From JBDIAG01 sp047974565 (lineage in GTDB: Bacteria > Actinomycetota > Actinomycetes > Actinomycetales > CAWJMD01), in the NCBI GenBank assembly GCA_047974565.1, contig JBKECN010000010.1, positions 14,776 through 78,775 of the forward strand: a stretch of 64,000 nucleotides of DNA. Direction: 5' to 3'. Made by a program: the position numbers and the translations under genes. Shown here one piece after another: positions 49,275 to 59,888 of this stretch; the stretch's first letter is position 1, and each line of letters starts with the position of its first letter. Under the pieces are notes generated by a model. It did not search any database. It was given only the letters and a program-made list of their open reading frames with translations, and was not told where the DNA came from.

Positions 49275-50873
49275 TCAGCGGATCTGCGGCTCCAGGCTGC
49301 GCGAGTACAGGACCGCCCCGGTGCCGTCCCGCAGGGAGACCGTCAGGACGCCGTCAGTGGCGATGTCGACGTGCCCGAAGAACTGCCCGGTGAGCGAGCG
49401 GGGGGAGGCGTTCGGGTAGGCGCCGGTCTGGATGAAATCGGCCCGCGGCCCGAAGGTGGGGTCAAGGGTGTTGGGCCCGAAGCTGCCGGCCGCGATCGGC
49501 CCGGCGACGAACTCCCAGAACGGGTTGAAGTCGGTGAACGCTGCCCGAGACGGGTCGTAGTGGTGAGCGGCGCAGTAGTGCACGTCCGCGGTCAGCCAGA
49601 CCACGTTGCGAACCCCGGCCCGGCGGATTGCGGCGAGCACCTGGGCGATCTCCAGCTCGCGACCCAGGGGAGCGCTCGGTGAGCTGTTCGAGATGGCCTC
49701 CTGGGCACCTGGACCGTCCGGGACGATGAGGCCGAGGGGAAGGTCGGCGGCGATCACCTTCCACCTCGCCCGGGAACGGGTGACGCCGCGGATCAGCCAG
49801 TCCGTCTGCTCGGCGCCCAGGATCGGGGTGCGGTACGGCTCGAGGTTGTCGGTGTTGGGGCTCTTGAAGGTGCGCATGTCCAGGCAGAACAGGTCGAGCT
49901 GAGCACCGCGGCGGATGGTGCGGTAGATCCGGCCCGGGCTCTTGCGGGAGGCTCGCCCGATCGGCTGATACTCCCAGAAGGCCTGCCGGGCGCGGGCAGC
50001 GAGCACGTCCACCCGGCGTTCGGTGTAGCGCTCGTCGGACAGGATCTCGCCCGGGTACCAGTTGTTCGTCGTCTCGTGGTCGTCCCACTGGGCCACGAGC
50101 GGAACGTCGGCGTAGAAGGCGCGCACGTTCTCGTCCATCAGGGTGTACCGGTGCCGTCCGCGGAACTCGCCGAGGGTCTCGGCGACCTTGCTCACCTCGG
50201 GGGTGACGAGGTTGCGCCAGACCTGGCCGTCCGGTTCGGTGACCTGTTCGCTGATCGGACTGTCGGCGTAGACAGTGTCCCCGGAGTGCAGGAAGAAGTC
50301 GGGCCGGGTCTGGTGCATGGCCCGGTAGGCGCGCAGCCCGCCCAGGTCGGGGTTGATGCCCCAGCCCTGGCCGCAGGTGTCGCCGGTCCACACGAAGGAC
50401 TGGGCGGCTGGCCGGGTGCTCGCGGTGCGCAGGTGCACGTCGGTGTGTTGCCCGCGGATTCCGCGATCGGTCTCGAAGCCGACGGTGACCGTGTACTCCC
50501 GGCCTGGCAGCAGGTCGCGCAGATCGATCGTGGCGGTGTAGTCGGATGCCGGGCCGGCCCAGGGCCCGTCTACCCGTCTGCGGGATCGGCCCGGCCCGTG
50601 TACGACCGCCACCAGCCGGGACGGCCGGTCCGCGCGGGCCCACAGGGTGGCCCGGGTGCTGGTGACATCGCCGGTGCTCGCGCCGCTGGTCAGCGCGGGG
50701 CGGCCCGAGACGTTCTGGCGGGCCCCGAACCTGGTCTGCGCCGAGGCTGGTGTCGGCGTGGTGGCGAGTGTCGAAGTTGCCAGCAGGGTGGCCGAGCCGA
50801 ATCCGGTGAGCATCGAGCGCCGGGACATACCCGTCGTCAGGTCTGGCAGGTGGCGTGCTGGCCTGTTCATCAT
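49275..50873 (-). CDS. phoD: PhoD-like alkaline phosphatase/phosphodiesterase, Tat-exported
   Basis: Secreted metallo-phosphatase of 532 residues. The N-terminus carries a Tat signal (GMSRRSMLTGFGS, twin Arg near residues 17-18, then a hydrophobic stretch ending ASA). The PhoD pattern follows: an N-terminal fibronectin-like domain (ASGASTGDVTSTRATLWARAD), then the metal-binding WTGDTCGQGWG, FFLHSGDTVYAD, QWDDHETTNNW and the later LTADVHYCAAHHYD. ATGs at 50873 and 50870 are adjacent; an ATG at 50828 would cut into the Tat motif. It would release phosphate outside the cell; no PHO box was seen upstream. Confidence 0.92.
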   Translation of the reverse strand: MMNRPARHLPDLTTGMSRRSMLTGFGSATLLATSTLATTPTPASAQTRFGARQNVSGRPALTSGASTGDVTSTRATLWARADRPSRLVAVVHGPGRSRRRVDGPWAGPASDYTATIDLRDLLPGREYTVTVGFETDRGIRGQHTDVHLRTASTRPAAQSFVWTGDTCGQGWGINPDLGGLRAYRAMHQTRPDFFLHSGDTVYADSPISEQVTEPDGQVWRNLVTPEVSKVAETLGEFRGRHRYTLMDENVRAFYADVPLVAQWDDHETTNNWYPGEILSDERYTERRVDVLAARARQAFWEYQPIGRASRKSPGRIYRTIRRGAQLDLFCLDMRTFKSPNTDNLEPYRTPILGAEQTDWLIRGVTRSRARWKVIAADLPLGLIVPDGPGAQEAISNSSPSAPLGRELEIAQVLAAIRRAGVRNVVWLTADVHYCAAHHYDPSRAAFTDFNPFWEFVAGPIAAGSFGPNTLDPTFGPRADFIQTGAYPNASPRSLTGQFFGHVDIATDGVLTVSLRDGTGAVLYSRSLEPQIR

Positions 50874-51432
50874 GTCCAGAATGATCGACCCGTCTGGTAG
50901 CGAGTGGGTGGCTCGGGGGACACCTTCGGGCAAACACTCGTGGGCCGGCGTGGTGCCCGTCGTCGGGGTGCGGGGCTTCGTGCACTGGGTGGTCGCGAGC
51001 ACGTGGAAGGCGCTCGCGGGGGCGGGGTGCGGGTGGCTAAGTGGTCTGCCGGTCTGGAGCCCGATGCTTGGGGGCCGACCATCTGGGGCTGTGTCGTCGG
51101 CCCTGCGATGTCGAGCGGTCCGGACGGGACTCGGGCGTGCACCGACCGGTGGGTACGTGCTCCGGCGGGGGAGACGCCGGGAATCAGCGGATGGGCGAGA
51201 CTGGCCGGATGACGACCACAATCCATCAGTGCGGCCAGGTCGCCTGGCTGCGAGTCGCCGCCGGTCGGCCAGCCCTGGGAGGTGTCACCCGCCCAGACCC
51301 GTCTGGATGCCCGGGCCCGTCTGGATCTGGGCCGCGCCCCCGGCACCGTCCGCGCAACTCGGGCTCGCTGCCCGGCACTCGACGTGCCGGGCGGCCCAGC
51401 GCCCGGCCGGGCTCGACCGGGCGGGCGGGGCG
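50874..51432. other. Long divergent intergenic region with one strong hairpin
   Basis: 559 bp between phoD-like (minus) and the disulfide-reductase gene (plus). Open frames here are extensions of the neighbours with no ribosome sites. GCCCGGCAC (51370-51378) and GTGCCGGGC (51384-51392) make a 9-bp stem with loop TCGAC, about 40 bp upstream of the plus-strand start. CCCGTCTGGAT is directly repeated near 51298 and 51318. Nothing else stands out. Confidence 0.45.
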
Positions 51433-52833
51433 ATGACCGCGAACCACGCTCCCGACGAAGTGGACCTGGTCGTCATCGGGGGTGGCCCGGCGGGGGAGAA
51501 CCTCGCCGATTACGCCACCCGCGACAGCGGACTGAGTGCGGTGCTGGTGGAGGAGGAACTGCTGGGAGGAGAGTGCTCGTACTGGGCGTGCATGCCCAGC
51601 AAGGCGCTGCTGCGCCCGATCGAGGTGCGCGAAACCGCCTCTCATCTGCCCGGAATCAGCACTCCGCAGCTCCAGGTGGATGAGCTGCTGCGTCGCCGCG
51701 ATGACTGGGTGGCGCACTACGACGATGCCGGCCAGGTCGGCTGGGCCGAGTCGGTGGGGATCCCGGTGGTACGTGGTACTGCGAGGCTGGTCGGTGAACG
51801 GGTGGTCGAGGTGCATGGCCCGGACGGCGTCCGTCGGATCACCGCCCGCCGAGCCGTCGCGCTGGCCACCGGCAGCGTGCCGGTGGTCCCGGAGTTGTAC
51901 GCGGGTGTGCACGCCTGGGGTTCGCGGGATGTCACCGGCGTGGTGGAGATCCCCGAGCGGCTGGCGATCGTCGGGGGTGGCGTGGTGGCCTGCGAGGCCG
52001 CGGTCTGGATGAATGCGCTGGGTGCGCGGGTCACCATGCTGGTCCGGGGGGAGCGGCTGCTGGCCCCCTTCGAACCCTTCGCCGGTGAGGCGGTCCTCAC
52101 CTCGCTGCGCGGGCAAGGTGTCGACGTGCGGCTGAACACGCAGGTCACCTCGTGTCGGCGGGATGCGCCCGCACAGACAGGTATCGGTCACGTGCATGGT
52201 GGCCCGGTGTACCTGGGCATCGGCGAGGCGGAACTGGTCGCCGACGAGCTCTTGCTGGCCCTGGGACGTCGGCCCCGGCTGTCGGGCCTCGGTCTCGAGC
52301 GGGTGGGGGTCACATCCCAGGACGTGATCGGGGGCTCCCTGCCGGACTGGCTGCTCGCGGTCGGCGACGCCAGTGGCGAACCCGCGCTCACCCACTGGGG
52401 CAAGTACCGCGGCCGGGTACTCGGTGAGCGGTTGGCGGCCGAGGCCCAGGGACGTCCGCGACCGGTGGTGCCGGACGTGGTGCCCGTCCCCCAAGTGGTG
52501 TTCACCATGCCGCAGGTGGCCAGCGTCGGCCTCACCCAGGCACAGGCGCAACGCGAGGGCCGCCAGTTCACGGTCAGCCAGGTGCCCTTCACCTCCGCCG
52601 CGGGTGCCGCGCTGCTGCAGGACGATGCGACTGGCGAGGCGATGTTGATGGTGGACTCCTCGGGGGTTCTGCTCGGAGCGACCTTCGTGGGTCCGGAAGT
52701 CGCCGAGCTCGTTCACGCCGCCACGGTCGCCATCGTCGGGGCCGTGCCCGTGCCGGCCCTGCGCCACGCGGTCCCCAGTTATCCGACGGCCAGCGAGTTG
52801 TGGCTGCGGCTGCTCGAAGCGCTGCCTGGCTGA
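51433..52833 (+). CDS. FAD-dependent pyridine nucleotide-disulfide oxidoreductase with altered active site
   Basis: A 466-residue flavoprotein of the lipoamide dehydrogenase/mercuric reductase class. Seen: FAD loop VVIGGGPAGENLADYA, redox disulfide CSYWAC (in GGECSYWACMPSKALL, near 48), NAD(P) loop AIVGGGVVACEAAVW, second FAD motif LLAVGDAS, and dimerisation domain from about 345. In lipoamide dehydrogenase the C-terminal catalytic pair is His-Pro-Thr-x-x-Glu; here it is Tyr-Pro-Thr-Ala-Ser-Glu, so the catalytic His is replaced by Tyr, as in soluble transhydrogenase and MerA relatives. The substrate is unknown. ATG 51433 is clear. Confidence 0.9.
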   Translation: MTANHAPDEVDLVVIGGGPAGENLADYATRDSGLSAVLVEEELLGGECSYWACMPSKALLRPIEVRETASHLPGISTPQLQVDELLRRRDDWVAHYDDAGQVGWAESVGIPVVRGTARLVGERVVEVHGPDGVRRITARRAVALATGSVPVVPELYAGVHAWGSRDVTGVVEIPERLAIVGGGVVACEAAVWMNALGARVTMLVRGERLLAPFEPFAGEAVLTSLRGQGVDVRLNTQVTSCRRDAPAQTGIGHVHGGPVYLGIGEAELVADELLLALGRRPRLSGLGLERVGVTSQDVIGGSLPDWLLAVGDASGEPALTHWGKYRGRVLGERLAAEAQGRPRPVVPDVVPVPQVVFTMPQVASVGLTQAQAQREGRQFTVSQVPFTSAAGAALLQDDATGEAMLMVDSSGVLLGATFVGPEVAELVHAATVAIVGAVPVPALRHAVPSYPTASELWLRLLEALPG

Positions 52834-52879
52834 CTCGGGCCGGCTGCGGACGGTGGGTGCGGGGCTCTGTGCGCTGGAG

Positions 52880-54110
52880 GTGGTGGTGACGCCGGGTGGC
52901 CAAACGTCACCCTGGTCACGAAGGTGCGCCCGTGGCTACGAGATGTCCGTGCCACCTGCCGCGCCGAGCGTCACTCCAGGTGCCAGTGTGGCGTTGGTTG
53001 CGCATGTGGTTGCCGACGGGGTCTGGTGTACGGAAACGCGTCTCACAGACGCAAAAGTGTTCACTGGGTTGGTCTGGGGCGGTTCCTTTGGCCACGACGT
53101 GTCGGCTCGGTCGCGGTGGTGGTGGCGTCGCCGGGTGGCCAAACGTCGCCCTGGTCACGAACGGGCGCCCGTGGCCGTGACATTTCCGTGTCACGGGCCG
53201 CGCCGAGCGTCACTCCAGGTGCCAGTGTGGCTTCGGTTGCGCACGTGGTTGCCGACGGGGTCTGGTGTACGGAAACGCGTCTCACAGACGGAGAAGTGTT
53301 CACTGGGTTGGTCTGGGTCGCCTCGCTGGTGGGTGGGCGGGGTCTGATGTACGGAAATGGCTCCCACGACGCGAAAGTGTCCACTGGGTCGGCCTCGGGG
53401 GTTCCTCGGTCACCAGGTGTCGGCCTGGGAGGCGCGGGCGGCGGCATCGCCGGGTGGCCAAACGTCACCCTGGTCGCGAAGGTGCGCCCGTGGCCGCGAG
53501 ATGTCAGTGTCACGGGCCGCGCCGAGCGTCACGCCAGGTGCCAGTGTGGCGTTGGTTGCGCACGTGGTTGCCGACGGGGCCCGGTGTACGGAAATGGGTC
53601 CCAGGGACGCAGAAGTGTTCACTGGGTTGGCCTGGGTCGCCTCGCCGGTGGGTGGGCGGGGTCTGATGTACGGAAATGGCTCCCACAGACGCGAAAGTGT
53701 GCACTGGGTCGGCCTCGGGGGTTCCTCGGTCACCAGGTGCCGGCTGGCTTGGTCGGTGGCGGCGTCGCCGGGTGGCCAAACGTCACCCTGGTCGCGAAGG
53801 TGCGCCCGTGGCCGCGAGATGTCAGTGTCACGGGCCGCGCCGAGCGTCACGCCAGGTGCCGGTGTGGCTTCGGTTGCGCCTGTGGTTGCCGACGGGGTCG
53901 GGTGTACGGAAAGGGGTCCCTCAGACGCAGACGTGTTCACTGGGTTGGTCTTGGTCGCCTCGACGGTGGGTGGGCGGGGTCTGATGTACGGAAATGGGTC
54001 CCACAGACGCAGAAGTGTTCACTGGGTTGGTCTGGGTCGCCCCGCTGATGGTGGGCCGGGTCTGGTGTACGGAAATCGGTCCCACAGACGGGAAAGTGTC
54101 CACCGGGTCC
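52880..54110 (+). repeat. Repeat array B: eight copies of the same two-module repeat as array A
   Basis: Eight cores (TACGG at 53029, 53268, 53350, 53587, 53669, 53905, 53987 and 54068) spaced 239, 82, 237, 82, 236, 82 and 81 bp. Four copies of the long module (TGGCCAAACGTC, CCTGGTCACGAA or CCTGGTCGCGAA, GTTGCGC) lie before core 1 and between cores 1-2, 3-4 and 5-6. The unit is the same as array A, 27 kb away, but with sequence differences shared within the array (ATGTACGG variants, GACGCAGAAG). It lies between the 3' ends of the disulfide-reductase and acs genes. Open frames across it are not genes. Confidence 0.93.
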
Positions 54111-54264
54111 GCCTCGGCGGGGTTGCGGGGGGGTTGCGGCAGCAGGGGAGGCCGAGAAACAGTTCGCTGGCGGTGGTCGGGCGACCGGTACGGACTCCAG
54201 CCAAGGTCACCCGCGCCCGGCCGCGCCCTTTGCGGGACCTGCCGTCAGCACACCACCGGACAGC

Positions 54265-54297
54265 CGAATGGCCGCACCCGGCGGGTACGGCCATTCG
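54265..54297 (-). terminator. Terminator hairpin of acs
   Basis: CGAATGGCCG (54265-54274) and CGGCCATTCG (54288-54297) form a perfect 10-bp stem, 13-base loop, 16 bp beyond the acs stop codon. Confidence 0.7.
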
Positions 54298-54312
54298 CAC
54301 GGACACGCAGAT

Positions 54313-56259
<1,947 letters not shown>

Positions 56260-56744
56260 CCTTGTCCTTCCTGATGAGGTCATCTCCGGTGCTTGTGAAC
56301 CCTAGTCGTCCACAGGTTGCGAAGGGGTTGCGAAGCCCGCCTCGTCGGTGGGCGGTGGGCATCACGCGGCGAGCGGTCCGTGCGGTCGGTGCGGCGATCG
56401 GGGACGTGTGGTCCATCACACCATGCCGCTGACGAGACTGAGCAGGCAGGTCCGGGAACGGGCAAATAGGAACCCGCGACGCCCGGGCTTCGCGCCGGCG
56501 ATCATGCCCAGGACCATCGGTTCCTGTCTTGAGGCGCTCGGCCAGCGCGCGGGGGTGGGCCGTGGGCAGGCACGTTCGGATGGCGGAGGGTCAGATGTGG
56601 CGGCCATGAGACCTCATCCTCAGTAGCTTCGACTGCGTGACGGTGGGTTGCATCCCCGGCGTCCCCCGTGGGTCGCTGCGCTGGCGCCACCCCGAGTCGC
56701 CTCGCGGCCCCACCCCACAAGACTGGCCGATGGTGAGTGGTGGC
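56260..56744. other. Intergenic region between two minus-strand genes, no gene seen
   Basis: About 500 bp upstream of acs. The open frames in it (for example 56348-56626) have no ribosome site or protein-like composition. GGTTGCGAAG is directly repeated near 56315, about 60 bp before the acs start, and may be part of its promoter. The left end of the downstream hairpin at 56745 bounds it. Confidence 0.45.
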
Positions 56745-56778
56745 AGCCCGGGGTGCCGGGCGGGTGGCACCCCGGGCT
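56745..56778 (-). terminator. Strong hairpin at the end of the SRPBCC gene
   Basis: A perfect 13-bp inverted repeat, AGCCCGGGGTGCC (56745-56757) and its complement (56766-56778), 8-base loop. The right arm touches the stop codon (56777-56779) of the minus-strand SRPBCC gene, so it is the likely terminator. Confidence 0.7.
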
Positions 56779-57298
56779 ACCTGTCCTCCTCGACGCCCGC
56801 CGACGAGGAACCGGCGTCGCCGTCACATGCTGCGGCGACGATTCGAGCGTCGGCGCAGGCACGCGCGAACGCCCGGATCCGGGCGTCGATCTCCCGGCCC
56901 AGCAGCCAGAGTCCGATCGGCTCGCCCACCCGTGCCAGCCACCGGGGCCGCACGGTGAAGGTGTACTTCCACCGGGCCCGAGTGCCTGGCACCGAGTCGC
57001 GGGTCTCGCCGTTGAAGCGCCAGCCGCCGCCGAAGGCCTCGAAGAACCAGGGACCGCGGACCATGGTCATCCCGACGCTGGTGGGTGGCCGGTACGACCG
57101 GTACTCGCTGATCATCGACGGTCCGAGGCGTGCCCTGGTCCACGTCCGAACTCCCACCGCGGGCCGATCGGCGTCGATGAGGTGTTGGGCTCTGATGAAG
57201 GGGTCCCACTGAAGCCGCAGCGCGCCCGTGGTCTGGGAGACCGCGAAGGCCTCGGTCGGTGGGAGCGGCACCCACGCAGTGGACTGCACCTGCGGCAT
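56777..57298 (-). CDS. SRPBCC-superfamily protein
   Basis: A 173-residue protein with the START/polyketide-cyclase-like fold, a hydrophobic-ligand pocket used by many unrelated enzymes and binders. Typical opening MPQVQSTAWVPLPPTEAFAVSQ and central beta strands (WKYTFTVRPRW) fit. Ligand and role unknown. ATG 57298 is the family start; the upstream in-frame start at 57376 is less likely. Single gene followed by a strong hairpin. Confidence 0.8.
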   Translation of the reverse strand: MPQVQSTAWVPLPPTEAFAVSQTTGALRLQWDPFIRAQHLIDADRPAVGVRTWTRARLGPSMISEYRSYRPPTSVGMTMVRGPWFFEAFGGGWRFNGETRDSVPGTRARWKYTFTVRPRWLARVGEPIGLWLLGREIDARIRAFARACADARIVAAACDGDAGSSSAGVEEDR

Positions 57299-57461
57299 CG
57301 ACTCACCCAAGCACACCTGCCTCGGCTGATGCCACTGCGACGCTGGGGTGCCGGGGTCATGCCCGGCCGTTGTCATGCCCGGCCGTTGGACTGCCTTGGT
57401 GCCTGGCCGTGCCGGACCAGCAGCGCAGGTGCACTCGAGCCCGTCGTGGCAGGCTGCGGGG

Positions 57462-58415
57462 GTGTCTGAAGGTCAACCACGGCGTGGCCCCGATTTCGTG
57501 CCGCCGCCGTCCGACCCGGCGGGCGATGACGGCCCGCGGGCTCCCACGCCCTCGCCGCGGCCCCGTCGGCTGGGCTGGGGGCTGCTTGCCTTGACCGTGT
57601 ACGTGGCCGTCCTGCTGCCGCAGGCGGTCCTGTGGAGTGTGGAGGCGCGGCGCTTCGGAGCCCCCGGTGAGTCCACGGTGCCGGTGTGGACCCCCGACGC
57701 CAACTACTGGTCATACGACTCGCTGCTGTGGTCCACGACAATCCTCGCCGCGGCGATGGCCACCCTGGCGGTTCGTCGCCGGATCGCGCTGGCGGGGATC
57801 GGGGGCGGGGTGGTGTTCGGGGTGGCTGGTGACGTGGGCGCGCAGCCTGCGCTGGCATCAGTAGTGGCCGTGGCGACGGCGGCGGTGGTGGCCCTGGGGG
57901 TGTGCGCGCTGACCCTCGCGGTGAGCCGCTGGTGGTGGGGTCGATTGATCACCCTGGTGTGCTGCGTGCCACTGGTGGCCGACCAGGTTCGTCTGCTCGA
58001 CCTGGCGTACGGGGTGACGGGCCTGCCCCGGCCGACGTTGCCGCCCTCGGCCACGGTGCTGGGCGCGCTGGTGGCCGCTTCGGCCGTCGTCGTGGTGGGG
58101 GTGTGTTCGGGGCTGGAGTGGTTCGGCGGTGGCCTGGGACGGTGGCCGATCTCGGTGGTGGCCGGTGTGCTGGGCGGCTACGCCGCCTACCTGCTGCTCA
58201 CCCCGGTCCGGTTCGCGCTGATGGACCTGGCCGCCCTCGCGCTGAGCAGTTGGGCGCCCGATCCCGGCCGGGCCAGCCGCGCCGGCGCGTCGTGGGGATA
58301 CGTGCCGGCCTATCTGGCCATGTGGTGGTGGGTCTTCCTGCCGGCCACCGCGCTGGCGATCGGCTGCGGGTGCGGGGTGTGGTGGGTCTCGCGGCAGGCT
58401 CGGGCGGCTCCCTGA
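57462..58415 (+). CDS. Hypothetical multi-pass membrane protein
   Basis: A 317-residue protein with a hydrophilic Pro-rich N-terminus (about 40 residues) and about eight hydrophobic segments. Rich in Trp (SRWWWGRL, MWWWVF). No motif recognised. GTG 57462 is chosen because it begins the N-terminal hydrophilic part and follows a GGGG run; the frame upstream runs into a 16-bp direct repeat (GTCATGCCCGGCCGTT, about 57357). It converges with the clc gene, 23 bp away. Function unknown. Confidence 0.72.
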   Translation: MSEGQPRRGPDFVPPPSDPAGDDGPRAPTPSPRPRRLGWGLLALTVYVAVLLPQAVLWSVEARRFGAPGESTVPVWTPDANYWSYDSLLWSTTILAAAMATLAVRRRIALAGIGGGVVFGVAGDVGAQPALASVVAVATAAVVALGVCALTLAVSRWWWGRLITLVCCVPLVADQVRLLDLAYGVTGLPRPTLPPSATVLGALVAASAVVVVGVCSGLEWFGGGLGRWPISVVAGVLGGYAAYLLLTPVRFALMDLAALALSSWAPDPGRASRAGASWGYVPAYLAMWWWVFLPATALAIGCGCGVWWVSRQARAAP

Positions 58416-58438
58416 TCCGGCACGCCCGGGCCGAGTGG

Positions 58439-59704
58439 TCACTGCCTGCCGGTGCCGGCGGCCATCGTGGACAACGTGGTGGCCAGGCCGGTGCCCTGCA
58501 CGAGGACGAAGGACGTGACCACGGCCACCGAGGGCAGCACCGCCAGATCCAGTGGTAGGCCGAACATCATCATCGTCAGCACCATGACCATGAACGGCAG
58601 GGGCACCGTGGACGCCGCCACCGCGGCTGCCACCGACGGCATCGCCACCGCCAGCGGGATGCTGGGGAACGCTACGTGCACCATCGCTCCGGCAATGGCA
58701 CCGAGGAAGACCAACGGGAAGATCGGGCCGCCGAAGAAACCCCAGCGCATGGAGATCGCGAAGGCCGCGAGCTTGGCCAGCAGCAGCGCGCCCAGGAAGC
58801 CCAGGCCCAGGCTGTCCAGGTGGTCCAGGACGCCGCTGAGTTGGTCCCGGCCGGAGAACATGGTCATCGGCACGGTGAACCCGATCACCGCCACCGCCAC
58901 CCCGGCCAGCAGCGCCCTGGCCGCAGGGTGCGGGACCCTCGCGGCAGCCCTGCCGGCCAGCCCGAGCGCCACGATGGCCAGCGCTCCGATCCCCGCCCCC
59001 AGCACACCCAGGGCGGCCGCCAGCAGCGTCCACCAGACCTGCAATTCGGGTCGGCCCAACTGGTAGACGCCCAAGAACGGCGCGCCCAGGAAGGGGTACA
59101 TGACGGCCAAGGCGGCAGTGGCCGAGACGATGCCGGGCAGCATCCGGTGCGGCCCCTGCTGCCACCGCTCGTTGTACGCCTCCCAGGCCATCACCGGCCC
59201 AGCGAACGGAAAAGCCCCCAAGCCACCGAAGACGGCTGAGATGCCGGAGAAGGTGAGGTCGGCGGTGGCGTCTTCGGACTTCTCGTACCGTCTGCCAACG
59301 GTGGTGCCGATGGCCCCACCGAGCGTGCCCAGGGGTGCCTCCGGACCGACCGAGGCACCCCCGACCAGGCTGGTCAAACCGATGGCGGCGTACCAGAGGC
59401 CGCGCCGCGGAGCCACCTCGCCCTCGACCATCTCCCCGATGAAGTTGGGGTCGGGCCCGTGCAGGCCGCTGCGCCAGCGGAGTAGCCCCACCCCGGCGGC
59501 GCTGGCCATCACGATGACCACAGCCGCCACCGATCCGGAGAAGAACTCGGCCGGTGCCGCGCTCTCGCCCCATAGCAGAGAGGTCAGGACGTGTTCGGCG
59601 ACCAGGAAGACCAGGCAGGCCACCCCGGACAGGGCCCCCACCACGGTGGCGCCGGCCATGACTCGCCAGAAGTGCGGCCGGGTCGCGAAGGTAACGGAGG
59701 TCAT
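58439..59704 (-). CDS. ClC-family chloride channel/transporter
   Basis: Anion channel or chloride/proton exchanger of the ClC family, 421 residues with about 10-12 membrane segments. Key features: GGASVGPEAPLGTLGG contains the gating-glutamate position (E of GPEAP), and GFFGGPIFPLVFLG is the later G-x-F-x-P anion motif. ATG 59704 is used; a longer frame to 59923 would overlap the region with the actP terminator. No CBS domains. Single gene. Confidence 0.9.
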   Translation of the reverse strand: MTSVTFATRPHFWRVMAGATVVGALSGVACLVFLVAEHVLTSLLWGESAAPAEFFSGSVAAVVIVMASAAGVGLLRWRSGLHGPDPNFIGEMVEGEVAPRRGLWYAAIGLTSLVGGASVGPEAPLGTLGGAIGTTVGRRYEKSEDATADLTFSGISAVFGGLGAFPFAGPVMAWEAYNERWQQGPHRMLPGIVSATAALAVMYPFLGAPFLGVYQLGRPELQVWWTLLAAALGVLGAGIGALAIVALGLAGRAAARVPHPAARALLAGVAVAVIGFTVPMTMFSGRDQLSGVLDHLDSLGLGFLGALLLAKLAAFAISMRWGFFGGPIFPLVFLGAIAGAMVHVAFPSIPLAVAMPSVAAAVAASTVPLPFMVMVLTMMMFGLPLDLAVLPSVAVVTSFVLVQGTGLATTLSTMAAGTGRQ

Positions 59705-59805
59705 GGGCGAACACGGTAGGGCAGGCGGACGCCGCTGGCGCCGCACCGTGACAGTGGGCGCCGATAGGGGGCGCGCACCGACGCGGCCGGCGCCCGCGAC
59801 GACGA

Positions 59806-59838
59806 AGCCCCCACCGGCGGATCTCGCCGGTGGGGGCT
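59806..59838 (-). terminator. Terminator hairpin of the DUF485-actP unit
   Basis: Perfect 14-bp inverted repeat AGCCCCCACCGGCG (59806-59819) and its complement (59825-59838), loop GATCT, 51 bp beyond the actP stop. Among the strongest stems in the window. Confidence 0.85.
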
Positions 59839-59888
59839 CCTGCGCGCTTGTTTCGGCGCGGCGGATCAGTGGGTCGCGATCCGCGGGA

